64,000 nucleotides of DNA from an uncultured Lachnospiraceae bacterium (GCA_946405625.1 CAMJHQ010000003.1:84273-148272); one strand, 5' to 3'. Shown: positions 40,901 to 51,514, counted from the first letter of the stretch. Notes: generated by a model not told the origin, from the sequence alone. Program-made: numbers and translations.

Positions 40901-42607
40901 TTATACCTCTCTTATATGATCCGGAACAGAAATATGTATCTCAGTGCCTTCATCCATCTCACTGTCTACTGTCATTGAATAATCATCACCATAGAATAGT
41001 TTTAGGCGCTGGACAATATTGCTGAGACCTATTCCACTGTTTTCACGAGGATTTTTTATCATATTCCTAAGCTTCTCAAGTGTCTCTTCATCCATTCCGC
41101 ATCCATCGTCCTTAACAGTAAGCTCTAATCTGTCATTTACGAGCTCCACCTTTACATCAACAGTTCCCGAATCCATCTTGCTTTCAAGTCCGTGAAAAAC
41201 AGAATTTTCAACAAGCGGCTGAAGAAAGAATCTGATTATAGGTTTATCCATAACTGATTCATCGATATCTGTTCTGATCATTATCTTTCCCATAAAACGG
41301 TATTCAATGATTCTCGCATATTTTTCGATATATGATACTTCATCTCTGATAGTAACAATGTTACTTCCCTTTACCGCATATCTGAATATGTCAGAAAGAC
41401 ACATTGCCATCTCCGCAATACTGTCTTCATCTTTGATCAGAGCCATGTCTCTCATACATGAAAGTGTATTATATAAGAAATGCGGATTGATCTGATTACG
41501 ATATGCAAGTATTTCTGTCTTTTGTTGAGCAAGTTCCGTTTCATATATACGGATCTTGCTCTCGCTTATTTCCTTGATCATCTGTTGATTCTCATCAAGC
41601 ATATGGTCAAGATTTGAAGCAACCTTGCCTATTTCATCTGTTCTGTTCAGATTAAGCCGCTTCTCCGGATGACCTATCGATTCATCAATAAATCGATCGA
41701 GTGCATGTATCGGACGGGCCATACGATAATATGAGAAGAAAATGATAATTGCGAGAAGGATAAATGCAAGGATAAATGCAAGGACAATAAATTTTCTGAT
41801 TCCTTCAGTATCGGATGTATTTCCCGAAACAGAAACAGCAACGGCAATTCTTATACCATTCTGCCAATTACCCTCACGATAAATAAAGTCATTGTCAGCC
41901 TTCAGATGCTGCATGTCCGCCTCAGGCGGTACATTTCCAAATGCATGATAAGAAAGGTCCAGATTATTAGAATCGCTGAGCAGCATGGCTGAAGTACTGT
42001 CATTCAATATATTATGGAGAGATCCGTCAATCCTCCAATGCTCTATATAGAATACGCACATTCCGACCAGAGATGCATTTACTCCGCTTTCACCATAAAT
42101 TGGATAATAAAACGCATAATAGAAGTCATTCCTGTCAGGAAAATACCAGTCAGCGTTAAGATCCTCTTCCTTTCGGATGTATAATTGCTTTTCCGGCATC
42201 GTTACCTGTTTTCCAAGCGTAACAACAGGATTCATCTCTTTATCATAAATGATTGCCGAAACTATTTCTCTATCTTTCAGAACGATCTGCGAAAAATAAG
42301 ATGACAGCTGTGCATCCCTAACCTCTTTATCCGATTCATCATCTATCAGAGCACCATTACCGGAATCTTCGTCTATAACGAGATATCGGCAAAGTGCTTC
42401 AGCATTATATCTTAGATTCTCCTCATACAGACTAAGCTCATTATCCGCTTGTCTAAGCAAACTTTCCGCAAGTGTTTCCGCGTAAGTACGAGTAGTCTGT
42501 TTCACATATAAAAATGCAGCAAATAGAGTTATTGAAAGAACAACAAGAATCGCAAAAACGATACATACAAGCTGTAGTATTATGCTATTCTTTATTTTCT
42601 GTATCAT
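40901..42607 (-). CDS. Sensor histidine kinase (YesM-like, HAMP + His_kinase + HATPase)
   Basis: QINPHFLYNTLSCMRDMA; FFLQPLVENSVFHGLE; DDGCGMDEE; GIGLSNIVQRL. Confidence 0.95.
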   Translation of the reverse strand: MIQKIKNSIILQLVCIVFAILVVLSITLFAAFLYVKQTTRTYAETLAESLLRQADNELSLYEENLRYNAEALCRYLVIDEDSGNGALIDDESDKEVRDAQLSSYFSQIVLKDREIVSAIIYDKEMNPVVTLGKQVTMPEKQLYIRKEEDLNADWYFPDRNDFYYAFYYPIYGESGVNASLVGMCVFYIEHWRIDGSLHNILNDSTSAMLLSDSNNLDLSYHAFGNVPPEADMQHLKADNDFIYREGNWQNGIRIAVAVSVSGNTSDTEGIRKFIVLAFILAFILLAIIIFFSYYRMARPIHALDRFIDESIGHPEKRLNLNRTDEIGKVASNLDHMLDENQQMIKEISESKIRIYETELAQQKTEILAYRNQINPHFLYNTLSCMRDMALIKDEDSIAEMAMCLSDIFRYAVKGSNIVTIRDEVSYIEKYARIIEYRFMGKIMIRTDIDESVMDKPIIRFFLQPLVENSVFHGLESKMDSGTVDVKVELVNDRLELTVKDDGCGMDEETLEKLRNMIKNPRENSGIGLSNIVQRLKLFYGDDYSMTVDSEMDEGTEIHISVPDHIREV

Positions 42608-42637
42608 TATTACGAACTTCCTCCAACATACAGCTAA

Positions 42638-43333
42638 TTACAGGAACTCAGGGGAAACAAAGCTCACACCATTATCAATCAGTTCACCCAGTATTATCTT
42701 ATAATACTCTGTACACATTTTTTCCGTCTCATCATGTGCATGAAGCAGCAGAATATGATAACTTCCGTCTTCATAGAGAACTGCTCCCGTTTCGGGATTT
42801 TTATCTTTAGTTCTTTTAATCACATCATCAATTGAAAAATTATTGCCTTGACGTATATTATACTCCATGAAATCAAATGTCCAATATGTGTCAATATCCT
42901 TATCAAGCCCCTCTTCTTTCCAGCCCGAATATACTATATGCGTATCATCGACCTTATTAAATCCATTATCTGATAGATATTTCTGATAACGGTCCTTGTT
43001 AACTCCGCCTTTATCACCATATGGGAATCTAAAGGGTCTGAAGCGACGCTCGACGCCTGCCTCTTTATACAGGTTATCAAGAACTGCCTCACACTTTTCA
43101 ATTTCTTTAACACCTTCTTCAAAAGAAAGTTCCGAAAAATGTGGATGTGAATAACTGTGATTACCGACAATGATGCCATTCTTCAACGCATAAAGTGCCT
43201 CATCATGATAATGCTCGACATTTTCACCCCATGCAAACATCAATACCGGTATCTTCTTATCCTTAAGATAGTCGATTATCGCTACAGTATTCTCTGATGC
43301 GATATCATCAATTGTAAGTAAAGCCTTTATCAT
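42638..43333 (-). CDS. Polysaccharide deacetylase family protein (no signal peptide)
   Basis: LLTIDDI...NHSYSHPHFSELSFEEGVKEIEKCEAVL...FRFPYGDKG. Confidence 0.85.
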   Translation of the reverse strand: MIKALLTIDDIASENTVAIIDYLKDKKIPVLMFAWGENVEHYHDEALYALKNGIIVGNHSYSHPHFSELSFEEGVKEIEKCEAVLDNLYKEAGVERRFRPFRFPYGDKGGVNKDRYQKYLSDNGFNKVDDTHIVYSGWKEEGLDKDIDTYWTFDFMEYNIRQGNNFSIDDVIKRTKDKNPETGAVLYEDGSYHILLLHAHDETEKMCTEYYKIILGELIDNGVSFVSPEFL

Positions 43334-43428
43334 TATAATGTCCTCCCCAATATGACATTCGATGTTTATAATTTATCACAAATCCGATAATAATTCATCT
43401 ATAAAAGAATTATTGAAGAAACACAAAA

Positions 43429-43454
43429 AAGGCCCGGCAGATTCCTGCCGGACC
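43429..43454 (-). terminator. Intrinsic terminator after the cell-wall-binding repeat gene
   Basis: Minus strand GGTCCGGCAGGAATCTGCCGGGCCTTTTTTG. Confidence 0.88.
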
Positions 43455-43472
43455 CGTTTAAATCAGATTGAT

Positions 43473-46400
43473 TTACTTGTTACTTATGAGGCGTCCTTTA
43501 TCGTCAAATACAAACTTTTCATAATTGATAGACTGTTCTCCTGTAAGAACATTACCATTTCTGAAATAATATGTATCTCCATCAATAACATGCCATCCTG
43601 CCTCCATACCATGACCCTTCTCATCAACATAGCTAATGACAGTATCAACCCTTTTATCACCAAAATAATAATCATAGTAATATACAGTTCTTTCAAAGAA
43701 TCCCGGCTCAGTACGGACCGATCCGTCAGAATTTGAAACTAGCAATTTATTGTAAGCATCATATCCGGCATAAACAAGTTCTCCATCTGAAATGATATAT
43801 TGTTTACCGTTTTGATTTAAAATTCCGTTATATGCTGTTCCGTCATCATTTGCATAAAGCCAGCTTCCATCAGTAGCTTTTGTCCATCCACTTGAAAGAT
43901 TGCCATTAGGTCCGAAAACATACCCATACGAACCAACAGCCCTTACTCCGGTACTGACATTTCCCTTAGGATTTATATAATAAGTACCCTTACCTATTGT
44001 AACAAGACCTGTACTTCCTGTATATATTCCATCGTGATCAAAGTAATACCAGATCTTTGCAGGATAATATGGTGACATTTTTAATTGATGCCAACCCTTA
44101 GGTGCCAGTTTAACCTTTCCGTTTTTATCAGCAATATAACACATTCCGTCATAAAACATGAATATATCATCACTGATCATTCTACCATATTCATCAAAAA
44201 TATAATCGCTGCCGTTGATCGTCCTTTTGTCATATTCTATTATTTTGCCGTCTTCAACATAATACCAATCTGCACCAAGATGATTCCAACCCTCTTTCGT
44301 AATCTCTTTACCATCTGATCCGAATATTGCATCTCTTGATGTATGGGTTTTAGGATTATAAAGATCATTGACAGTTGTATTTGTCATCATATGACCCATA
44401 ATATTAAATCCGTATGTTGCACCATTAATTTCTAAGAATTGCTTAATGGCAACAGTATTATCTTCAAACATATAATACCAAACAAGCTCGAAATATGGTT
44501 GTCCGTTTTCATCATATTCTTCAGACTTACCGCTAACCCATCCGGCTTTATTCTTCTTAACCATTCTTCCGTTTTCATCAAAGAGATATATCTTTCCGGT
44601 TTTATAGTCTATTCCGGTGCCGTTTTTTATAAGATAACCGTCGGATCTAATTCCGTATGTAACATCTCCTGCCGTCATAAATTCGGTCTTAACCGTTCCA
44701 TCATTATAAACAAAGCAATCATAAGAATATCGCGGATCATTATATGTATACCATCCGGCCTTTCCGGTAACAAGTGCACCGTTTTCATCAAAGTAATAAT
44801 ACTTGGAATCAACAAGATTAATTCCTTGATACGTAATTCCGTTACTAAAGTAATATGTCTTACCGCCTATAGTCTTCCAACCATTAGCCCCTTTTCCGTC
44901 CTTTTCGAAATATCCCCATTTATCTTCCCCAGGACTTGAAAATTTAACCCATCCGGTTTTCATATCTCCTTTATCACCGAAGAAATAGTTATATCCATCA
45001 AAAATGTGAAAACCAGTGACAATGCTTCCGTCTTCAAACACATAGTATTTTTTGCCATCAATTGTTTTCCAACCGCTGACTATAGAACCATCAGGCTCTG
45101 AATAACATGGCATAAAATATTCAATATATCTTCTATAATAAAATCCTGTTTGTAAGACACCGTCTTTATCCAGATAATAATTCTTACCCTTATATGTCAA
45201 AATATTATCTGTTTTAAGATCATTGCCCCAAATGTATTCTCCGGACGAATTACTGGATTGATTTCCGAAAAAGTACCATTTTCCGTCAATCTGGCACCAG
45301 CCTTGTGCAAGTATTCCGTCTTTCTTTGCATAATACCACATACTTGAAGAATGGTTTAATGTTTTAGCATCATACAGCTTTGTTTCTATCCATCCTTTTT
45401 CCTTTAAAGCACCGTCTTTACCGAAATAATAATTATATTTTCCGATCAGAAGCGATCCATAATTAATTGGAAAACCTGATACATCATAAGTTCCGTCATA
45501 ATAATTATTTACATATCCAAAGAAATAGGTTTTATCGCCAACCTTGGTCCAGCCACTCTGCAATACTCCGGAAGTATCGGCATAATACCAATCAATAACC
45601 TTCATTCCATCCCAATATGTATATTCACCGTTATTGATCCAACCTGTCAGCATTTGTCCGGATTTATTAAACATATAAGATTTTTCGGCAATGGTGTATA
45701 CATCACCTTTATTCATCTCATAACCGGACGGTACCCACTTTCCGTTTTCATCCTTATATTCATATCCGAAGTGATACCAGTTATTGTCTATTTTTTTCCA
45801 TCCTGTTTCAAGCTTTCCGTCTTTATCGGAATGATAATACACTGAGCCATCACCCAAAACATTTATCCAGCCTCTCATAAGAGCACCGGAAGGACTGAAA
45901 TAATAATCATCGCCATATATATTATGTTCATAAGTATTCATGTAAAAACCGTCAAGTAAATATGTATTATTCTCAGCAGGTATAGTATATCCGAAGAAAT
46001 AATCTATATTATCAATATTCTTCCAACCCGAATCAAGCTTGCCGCTATTATCAGCATGATACCAATCGTTATACTGACTCTTAAACCATCCGGTCTTCAT
46101 AATACCGTTGTCATCGAAGAAATATGCCGTATCATTAATTGAATATACGCATTCTTTACGCATTGAATAATCAGTTACAGAATGATTTCCTTCACCATCT
46201 ACCGAATCAAATCCGAAAAAGTAATAATTTCCGTCAATTTTTTTCCAACCCTGTGCCGCACGACCGCTATCCAAAAAATAATATGTATCTCCGTCAATAA
46301 CTTTCCATCCGGTTACCATATAGCCATCTGAATCGAAGTAATACATATTTCCGTTAAGATAAACCGAGTCACTTATATAATAATCCCACGCTCCCGATCC

Positions 46401-47033
46401 ATAATAAAATCTATATTTTCCATCTACCAAAGTCCAGCCGATATTATTTGAACCTGCATTCTTGTCTTCATCATTAGTTACAACAGGTTTACTATCATCA
46501 GAAAGCTTTTCAACTGTTTCAGCATCTTTAGGATTTATTTTCTCAGAATCATAAATATCAGATTTCTTATCCTGTTCTGCTACATCAGATATCTCTTCTT
46601 TAACATCTTGAGAATCAGCAATATCAGATATAACTTTCTCCTCATTATCTGTATCTGATATTGTCTCTTCTACGTCAACAGTTTCAGAATTTTCTGCATC
46701 CGATTCCACTTCTTCAGAATCATTATCCTCAGATACATTCTCTTCGGATTCATTTTCCTCAGAAGTAAACTCATCAGATGATTTTTCTTCCGTATCTGTA
46801 GATACTTCATCAACTAAATCATCAGTTTCAGAAAGCGTATCAGAATAATTATCCGAATCGGAAATATCTGTCATTTCATCATCTGAATAATCAGCATCTT
46901 CTGTATCTTCCGAAACCACAGTTTCCGTATCAGAAACCAGCTCATCGGCATGAACGGCCTTTGCGCCGGAAATCCCCCCGGAAATCATAAGTGCCATCAG
47001 CGAAACCAACCAAGGGCTTGCATGTTTCCTCAT
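43473..47033 (-). CDS. Secreted cell-wall/glucan-binding repeat protein (choline-binding-like repeats), no recognisable catalytic domain
   Basis: Signal peptide; acidic D/E/S/T region (about aa 30-195); then many GW(K/V)xIDGxxYYFxxxG repeats to the C-terminus. Confidence 0.9.
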   Translation of the reverse strand: MRKHASPWLVSLMALMISGGISGAKAVHADELVSDTETVVSEDTEDADYSDDEMTDISDSDNYSDTLSETDDLVDEVSTDTEEKSSDEFTSEENESEENVSEDNDSEEVESDAENSETVDVEETISDTDNEEKVISDIADSQDVKEEISDVAEQDKKSDIYDSEKINPKDAETVEKLSDDSKPVVTNDEDKNAGSNNIGWTLVDGKYRFYYGSGAWDYYISDSVYLNGNMYYFDSDGYMVTGWKVIDGDTYYFLDSGRAAQGWKKIDGNYYFFGFDSVDGEGNHSVTDYSMRKECVYSINDTAYFFDDNGIMKTGWFKSQYNDWYHADNSGKLDSGWKNIDNIDYFFGYTIPAENNTYLLDGFYMNTYEHNIYGDDYYFSPSGALMRGWINVLGDGSVYYHSDKDGKLETGWKKIDNNWYHFGYEYKDENGKWVPSGYEMNKGDVYTIAEKSYMFNKSGQMLTGWINNGEYTYWDGMKVIDWYYADTSGVLQSGWTKVGDKTYFFGYVNNYYDGTYDVSGFPINYGSLLIGKYNYYFGKDGALKEKGWIETKLYDAKTLNHSSSMWYYAKKDGILAQGWCQIDGKWYFFGNQSSNSSGEYIWGNDLKTDNILTYKGKNYYLDKDGVLQTGFYYRRYIEYFMPCYSEPDGSIVSGWKTIDGKKYYVFEDGSIVTGFHIFDGYNYFFGDKGDMKTGWVKFSSPGEDKWGYFEKDGKGANGWKTIGGKTYYFSNGITYQGINLVDSKYYYFDENGALVTGKAGWYTYNDPRYSYDCFVYNDGTVKTEFMTAGDVTYGIRSDGYLIKNGTGIDYKTGKIYLFDENGRMVKKNKAGWVSGKSEEYDENGQPYFELVWYYMFEDNTVAIKQFLEINGATYGFNIMGHMMTNTTVNDLYNPKTHTSRDAIFGSDGKEITKEGWNHLGADWYYVEDGKIIEYDKRTINGSDYIFDEYGRMISDDIFMFYDGMCYIADKNGKVKLAPKGWHQLKMSPYYPAKIWYYFDHDGIYTGSTGLVTIGKGTYYINPKGNVSTGVRAVGSYGYVFGPNGNLSSGWTKATDGSWLYANDDGTAYNGILNQNGKQYIISDGELVYAGYDAYNKLLVSNSDGSVRTEPGFFERTVYYYDYYFGDKRVDTVISYVDEKGHGMEAGWHVIDGDTYYFRNGNVLTGEQSINYEKFVFDDKGRLISNK

Positions 47034-47212
47034 AAAATAATACCTCCTCTTTATTATTTTAATTATATTTCAATAATATAACATATTAATTATATAGATT
47101 TAATTAATTGCATTTCAACTGTAATTCAGATGATTTTTATAAATTAATATAAGCGAAAAATCTTTTGTAAAAAAATAAAAAAAAGCATGTTTGAAAAAAA
47201 TAAAAAAAGTTA

Positions 47213-47241
47213 TTGACAAAAAAATTAACTCGTGTTATCTT
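47213..47241 (+). promoter_or_regulatory. Putative sigma-A promoter for the plus-strand 47304 gene
   Basis: TTGACA (47213-47218), 17-nt spacer, TATCTT (47236-47241). Confidence 0.7.
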
Positions 47242-47303
47242 TTTATCACAATGATATTATCTAAATGATAAGATGTAATTGTGATGAGAAGGAGGATAAA
47301 AAA

Positions 47304-48404
47304 ATGTCACAAAATAACAACTACAATAATCTGGGTTCAAATTCTTACGGTCAGCAGCCTCAATACGGCCAGCAGCCAACGTATAATCAGCAGCAGGCAT
47401 ATAATCAGCAGATGACTTATAACCAGCAGCCACAATACGGTCAGCAGCCAACGTACAGACCTCAGCAGCCTGTAAGACCTGCTCAGCCAAGCGGCGGAAA
47501 CAACTATAAAATGCCACTTATAATCGGAGGAATAGTTGCCGGTGTTATCATTGTTTGTCTTGTAGTAGTTTTAATACTTGAACATAACAAGAATAACAGT
47601 TCAACTACTGCTTCTGCAGAACCATCAACAAAAACAGCAACCGAAGCAAAAACCGAAGCTCGTAAAGAAGTTACAACTGAAGAATTTACTTGGGAAGACA
47701 CTGAAGCTGCAACCGAGGCACCAACTGAAGCGAAAACCGAAGCTGCTACTGAAGCTGTTACGGAAGCAACAACCGTAGCCGTAACCGAAGCTGCTACAGA
47801 AGCTCCAACAGAAGCAACAACCGAAGCTACTGATGCATCTGTCACTCCTGCACCAAGCAGCACTTCTACAGTAGCCGGACTTTCAGATGATATTTACTCA
47901 GAACAGATTGCAATAAACGGAACTGTATATCACTTACCATTTGATTATTCAAATATAAGCAATGATTATACATTTGATATGGCTGATTACGGTCATGATG
48001 ATAATTACACATTAAATCCTCAGGATAAGGTAACATCAACAATAGATTTAAAGAATCCAAATATGGATAAAGATGTTGATTTCTATGTAGGATTTATGAA
48101 TACATCAAATGAACCTAAGAAGATCAAGGAAACAAGCATCTGGGCTGTTGATTTCGATATAACATGGGCAGATTCAACCGATTATCCTGAAGTTGTATTA
48201 CCAAAGGGAATCACATGGGGAAGTACTCTGGCAGAAGTAAAAGCTGCATATGGTGAACCAACCGATGATCCATACTATGCTGAAAGCCTTGGATATTGGG
48301 AATATACATATGAAGATGATGATTATGATTATAGTTTAAGTCTTATTATTTATGAAGATAAGGGAGTTACAGAAATATCAGTAAAGAGTTATAAAGCTGA
48401 TTAA
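47304..48404 (+). CDS. Q/Y/P-rich N-terminus, single TM helix, T/E/A-repeat linker, C-terminal unknown domain
   Basis: RBS AAGGAGG before MSQNNNYNNLG; (YGQQPxYNQQ)n; PLIIGGIVAGVIIVCLVVVLIL; EA(A/P/V)TEA repeats. Confidence 0.8.
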   Translation: MSQNNNYNNLGSNSYGQQPQYGQQPTYNQQQAYNQQMTYNQQPQYGQQPTYRPQQPVRPAQPSGGNNYKMPLIIGGIVAGVIIVCLVVVLILEHNKNNSSTTASAEPSTKTATEAKTEARKEVTTEEFTWEDTEAATEAPTEAKTEAATEAVTEATTVAVTEAATEAPTEATTEATDASVTPAPSSTSTVAGLSDDIYSEQIAINGTVYHLPFDYSNISNDYTFDMADYGHDDNYTLNPQDKVTSTIDLKNPNMDKDVDFYVGFMNTSNEPKKIKETSIWAVDFDITWADSTDYPEVVLPKGITWGSTLAEVKAAYGEPTDDPYYAESLGYWEYTYEDDDYDYSLSLIIYEDKGVTEISVKSYKAD

Positions 48405-48426
48405 TAACTACTCTTCCACAATATAA

Positions 48427-48468
48427 AAAATGGGGCAGCCACATAAAAAGTGACTGTCCCATTTTTTT
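48427..48468. terminator. Bidirectional terminator between convergent genes
   Basis: AAAATGGGGCAGCCAC...GTGACTGTCCCATTTTTTT. Confidence 0.8.
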
Positions 48469-48470
48469 AA

Positions 48471-48875
48471 CTAATTATTCAAATATTTTCCCGTTAACGA
48501 ATTCTTTAAATTGTTGATAGCTTTCTTTGCGGTATGCTGGTTTATAAGTCCTTCCTTAGCATATGACGCGACAGATATAAATTCACCGGTAATGGATATA
48601 ACGAGAAGTGCTATATTTAAATCAGCAAAACCTGCTCCAACTCTGGCAATAATTTCACTCTTCGCTTCTCTATCCTCTACAACCTCACCGATTCTTGTAA
48701 GAGCATCTCTGAGTAAACCATAACTTAGTCCCTCAACATGAAAAATATCAAATTCAATCTCCGTCTTTAACTTGGAAGAAACCTTCGATAAACTGCCTTT
48801 GAACATTCGTCCATTGTTAGATGTCAAGTAATCCAAAGAATTGATAAGATCCTGTTCAATCTGTTCTCTCGTCAT
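48471..48875 (-). CDS. Hypothetical protein, 134 aa
   Basis: Intact ORF with upstream GGGGGGC RBS-like tract; no family recognised. Confidence 0.55.
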   Translation of the reverse strand: MTREQIEQDLINSLDYLTSNNGRMFKGSLSKVSSKLKTEIEFDIFHVEGLSYGLLRDALTRIGEVVEDREAKSEIIARVGAGFADLNIALLVISITGEFISVASYAKEGLINQHTAKKAINNLKNSLTGKYLNN

Positions 48876-48990
48876 ATAATTGCCCCCCTGTAGTAACTGT
48901 TTTCAGTAAAATTATATTCGAAAATCCCTTTAACCATTTCCCCAAATGACACTTGTCGCTGATAAATCAAATAGAAATACCGAGTAACTT

Positions 48991-49917
48991 CTACTCAAGT
49001 TCAAGTTTTTCACCAGGTCTGAGAATGATCTTCCCCGGACCGTCAAAACTTTCTGCAGCTGTTATATCGAAGCCCTCCTCATTACTTGAAGGTTCCATAT
49101 GATACGGAATGGTATGCTTCGCATTTATAACTTTCGCGCACTCTGAAGCTTCTGTAACATCCATATTATATACACCATCACAACAGATAAATGCATAATC
49201 AAGCTTCCTGTCTGCAAGATCAGTCATGGTCGGTGTAGTTGATGTATCTCCGGAAAAATATACCGTAATACCATCTGAAAAAGTGAGTATAAATCCTACG
49301 CAATTTGAAGCATCATGATTCTTGTTATATCCAGCCTCGACTGCTTCAACCTTGACATAACCAAGATCAAAGCTTTGATGTTCACCACCTTGAAGAGCTT
49401 CAATCCATTTAATAGTACTGCAGTCAGGATTTCTTGATGTTATAAGATTATCCTGTGTATGATCATAATGATCATGTGTCATAAGAATAAGATCAGCCGG
49501 AAGGTCATATCCTTCGCCTCTGAAAGGATCAATATATATTACCTTTCCTTCTTTAGTTACGATTCTTACACTCGCGTGTCCCTGATACAATAATTCAGAC
49601 TGCATTTCGTCCCCCTTATTAGTCTCATTTGATAAATCTTGAGTCGTTTCCTCTTTTGTCAGTATGTCATCCGGATCCGTCGTATCTTCTTTTGTTACAG
49701 AAGTTTCTTCGATAGAATTCGACGTTTCATCTACCGTTTGTGAATCATTATCATCCGATAAATCATCTGAAGACTCCGTTTCTGTAACGAACTCGGTTTC
49801 TTCAAGTTTTGCGGCTGTTTCAGAACTAATATCATCTTTCTTATTATCATTACCTGAACATCCCTGAACAGTAAATATCACAAATATAGATAATAATATG
49901 ATTTTTAATATTTTCAT
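48991..49917 (-). CDS. MBL-fold metal-dependent hydrolase, lipoprotein
   Basis: Lipobox IFVIFTVQGCSGN; LMTHDHYDHTQDN; FSGDTSTTPTM; S/T/E/D-rich linker. Confidence 0.82.
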   Translation of the reverse strand: MKILKIILLSIFVIFTVQGCSGNDNKKDDISSETAAKLEETEFVTETESSDDLSDDNDSQTVDETSNSIEETSVTKEDTTDPDDILTKEETTQDLSNETNKGDEMQSELLYQGHASVRIVTKEGKVIYIDPFRGEGYDLPADLILMTHDHYDHTQDNLITSRNPDCSTIKWIEALQGGEHQSFDLGYVKVEAVEAGYNKNHDASNCVGFILTFSDGITVYFSGDTSTTPTMTDLADRKLDYAFICCDGVYNMDVTEASECAKVINAKHTIPYHMEPSSNEEGFDITAAESFDGPGKIILRPGEKLELE

Positions 49918-50084
49918 TTTAACACCTGTTAAGACTTGAGGAATAAATAAATTTACCGTAAGGCCATCATCCCTTTTTAAACTAATAATTCTCGCAATAT
50001 AAAATAACAAATGGCTCTTTGGTAAATATACTTAAATATTATAACATAAATATGATAATGAAATTGTTAATTAATTATAAAAAA

Positions 50085-50120
50085 TTGTATGGTGTCAGAA
50101 GCATATCTGACACCATACAA
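50085..50120 (-). terminator. Intrinsic terminator after the 50146 gene
   Basis: Perfect 15-bp stem TTGTATGGTGTCAGA/TCTGACACCATACAA, minus strand followed by TTTTTTATAA. Confidence 0.85.
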
Positions 50121-50145
50121 AATTAGAATCAAACAAAAAATTGAA

Positions 50146-50601
50146 TTATACAGCATTTCCATTAACTGTAAATGTAATATGCGGAGCATTTCTTCTGATA
50201 AGCTTTATAATATCATCAGAATTCTGACCACCTCTTACATCAAAAGAGGAAAATTTGTATTCCTTCAACTGCTTCTTAGAAGGAGTTAAATACTGCCCCT
50301 TCATCGTTTTACCATTTCGATCCTGAATAGAAAACTGTCTTGTAACAATCTTAAGATCGGAAAAAGATATACGTCCGATATCATCAAGTTTCCATACCTT
50401 AAACCCTGCAACCGACCCCGACGAAAGATTGTAGATCAACTCCCTGTTTTTTGTGATAGTAAAATCTGCATACTTATCTTTTGCCTGATGTTTTGCATAA
50501 AACTGTGCCAAGAACTTCTTGTTTGTATTTTTGTCAGCAAAAATACAAGCTGCAACTGCAATAAAAATTACTGCTACAATAGTAATTCCAATTAGTGACA
50601 T
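50146..50601 (-). CDS. Hypothetical membrane-anchored protein
   Basis: N-terminal TM helix, soluble domain; adjacent to the zinc-ribbon protein. Confidence 0.6.
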   Translation of the reverse strand: MSLIGITIVAVIFIAVAACIFADKNTNKKFLAQFYAKHQAKDKYADFTITKNRELIYNLSSGSVAGFKVWKLDDIGRISFSDLKIVTRQFSIQDRNGKTMKGQYLTPSKKQLKEYKFSSFDVRGGQNSDDIIKLIRRNAPHITFTVNGNAV

Positions 50602-50633
50602 AGTGTTTTAACCTCCCCACATATTAATAACAC

Positions 50634-51233
50634 TTAATATTTTAGCTTCTTCCCACATATGGCGCAGAAGCTTGTTCCTGTTGTCGGTGTTCCACATCCC
50701 GGACAAAACTTTGGATAACCGCTTTCTGTTTTATCGTCCAATGCTGATCTATGAACCGTTGTGTGCGCCGGTGTTGGCCTCTTCCAATTCTTCACATCTT
50801 CGTCATTAGCCATTACATTTTCCAGATCCAGCATATTAACAGTTGTAAGGTTATCATCATTCGGCTTAATTGAATTAATCTGGAAATCCATAACCTGAAA
50901 TCCCTTATTCATAAGCTCGCTTACACATGCCATCTGAAGTGCCGGTGCCTCGTTCATAAGCTTTTTCATAGCAATCCCCTTATTGCTGCACTTCTGAAGT
51001 TCCTGTGTTAATACTAATTTTATTATTGTCTTCACATAATCGGCTGCCCGCTCATCGCCCTCGTTCCAATTTGACGATGAAACTTCTGTTTTGCCGCATA
51101 TTACAAGGAATACTCCCGAAAAAGTTCTGTCATAATAAACTGCGCTTTCGGAAAAATCCACCTTGATCGGTAATAATAAATCATTCTGTCCCATAAAATA
51201 CATATCCCCCTTATAAGCGTATTGTATTATCAC
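50634..51233 (-). CDS. Hypothetical protein with C-terminal zinc ribbon (possibly SPFH-like N-terminus)
   Basis: FCPGCGTPTTGTSFCAICGKKLKY (CxxC...CxxC). Confidence 0.65.
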   Translation of the reverse strand: MIIQYAYKGDMYFMGQNDLLLPIKVDFSESAVYYDRTFSGVFLVICGKTEVSSSNWNEGDERAADYVKTIIKLVLTQELQKCSNKGIAMKKLMNEAPALQMACVSELMNKGFQVMDFQINSIKPNDDNLTTVNMLDLENVMANDEDVKNWKRPTPAHTTVHRSALDDKTESGYPKFCPGCGTPTTGTSFCAICGKKLKY

Positions 51234-51514
51234 GTTCTGACACAGAATTAATTATATCATTTTTTTAATATTATATACACATTTTTAATATATTTAATTA
51301 TTTATAAACGTTTATAAAACTTTATATCCAGCTTCGATTATAACAATGAAAAAAATATGAAACTACTACTTAATTCCAACTTTTTCCATGGTAAATTTCA
51401 GTTTTTTTATACATATTGCAAAAATCAGCATTTAATTTTTAGAAAAAATGACATAAATTGAACTTGTATTATAATACATTATATAAAGTTATAAATCAAC
51501 CATTTTAATATGAT

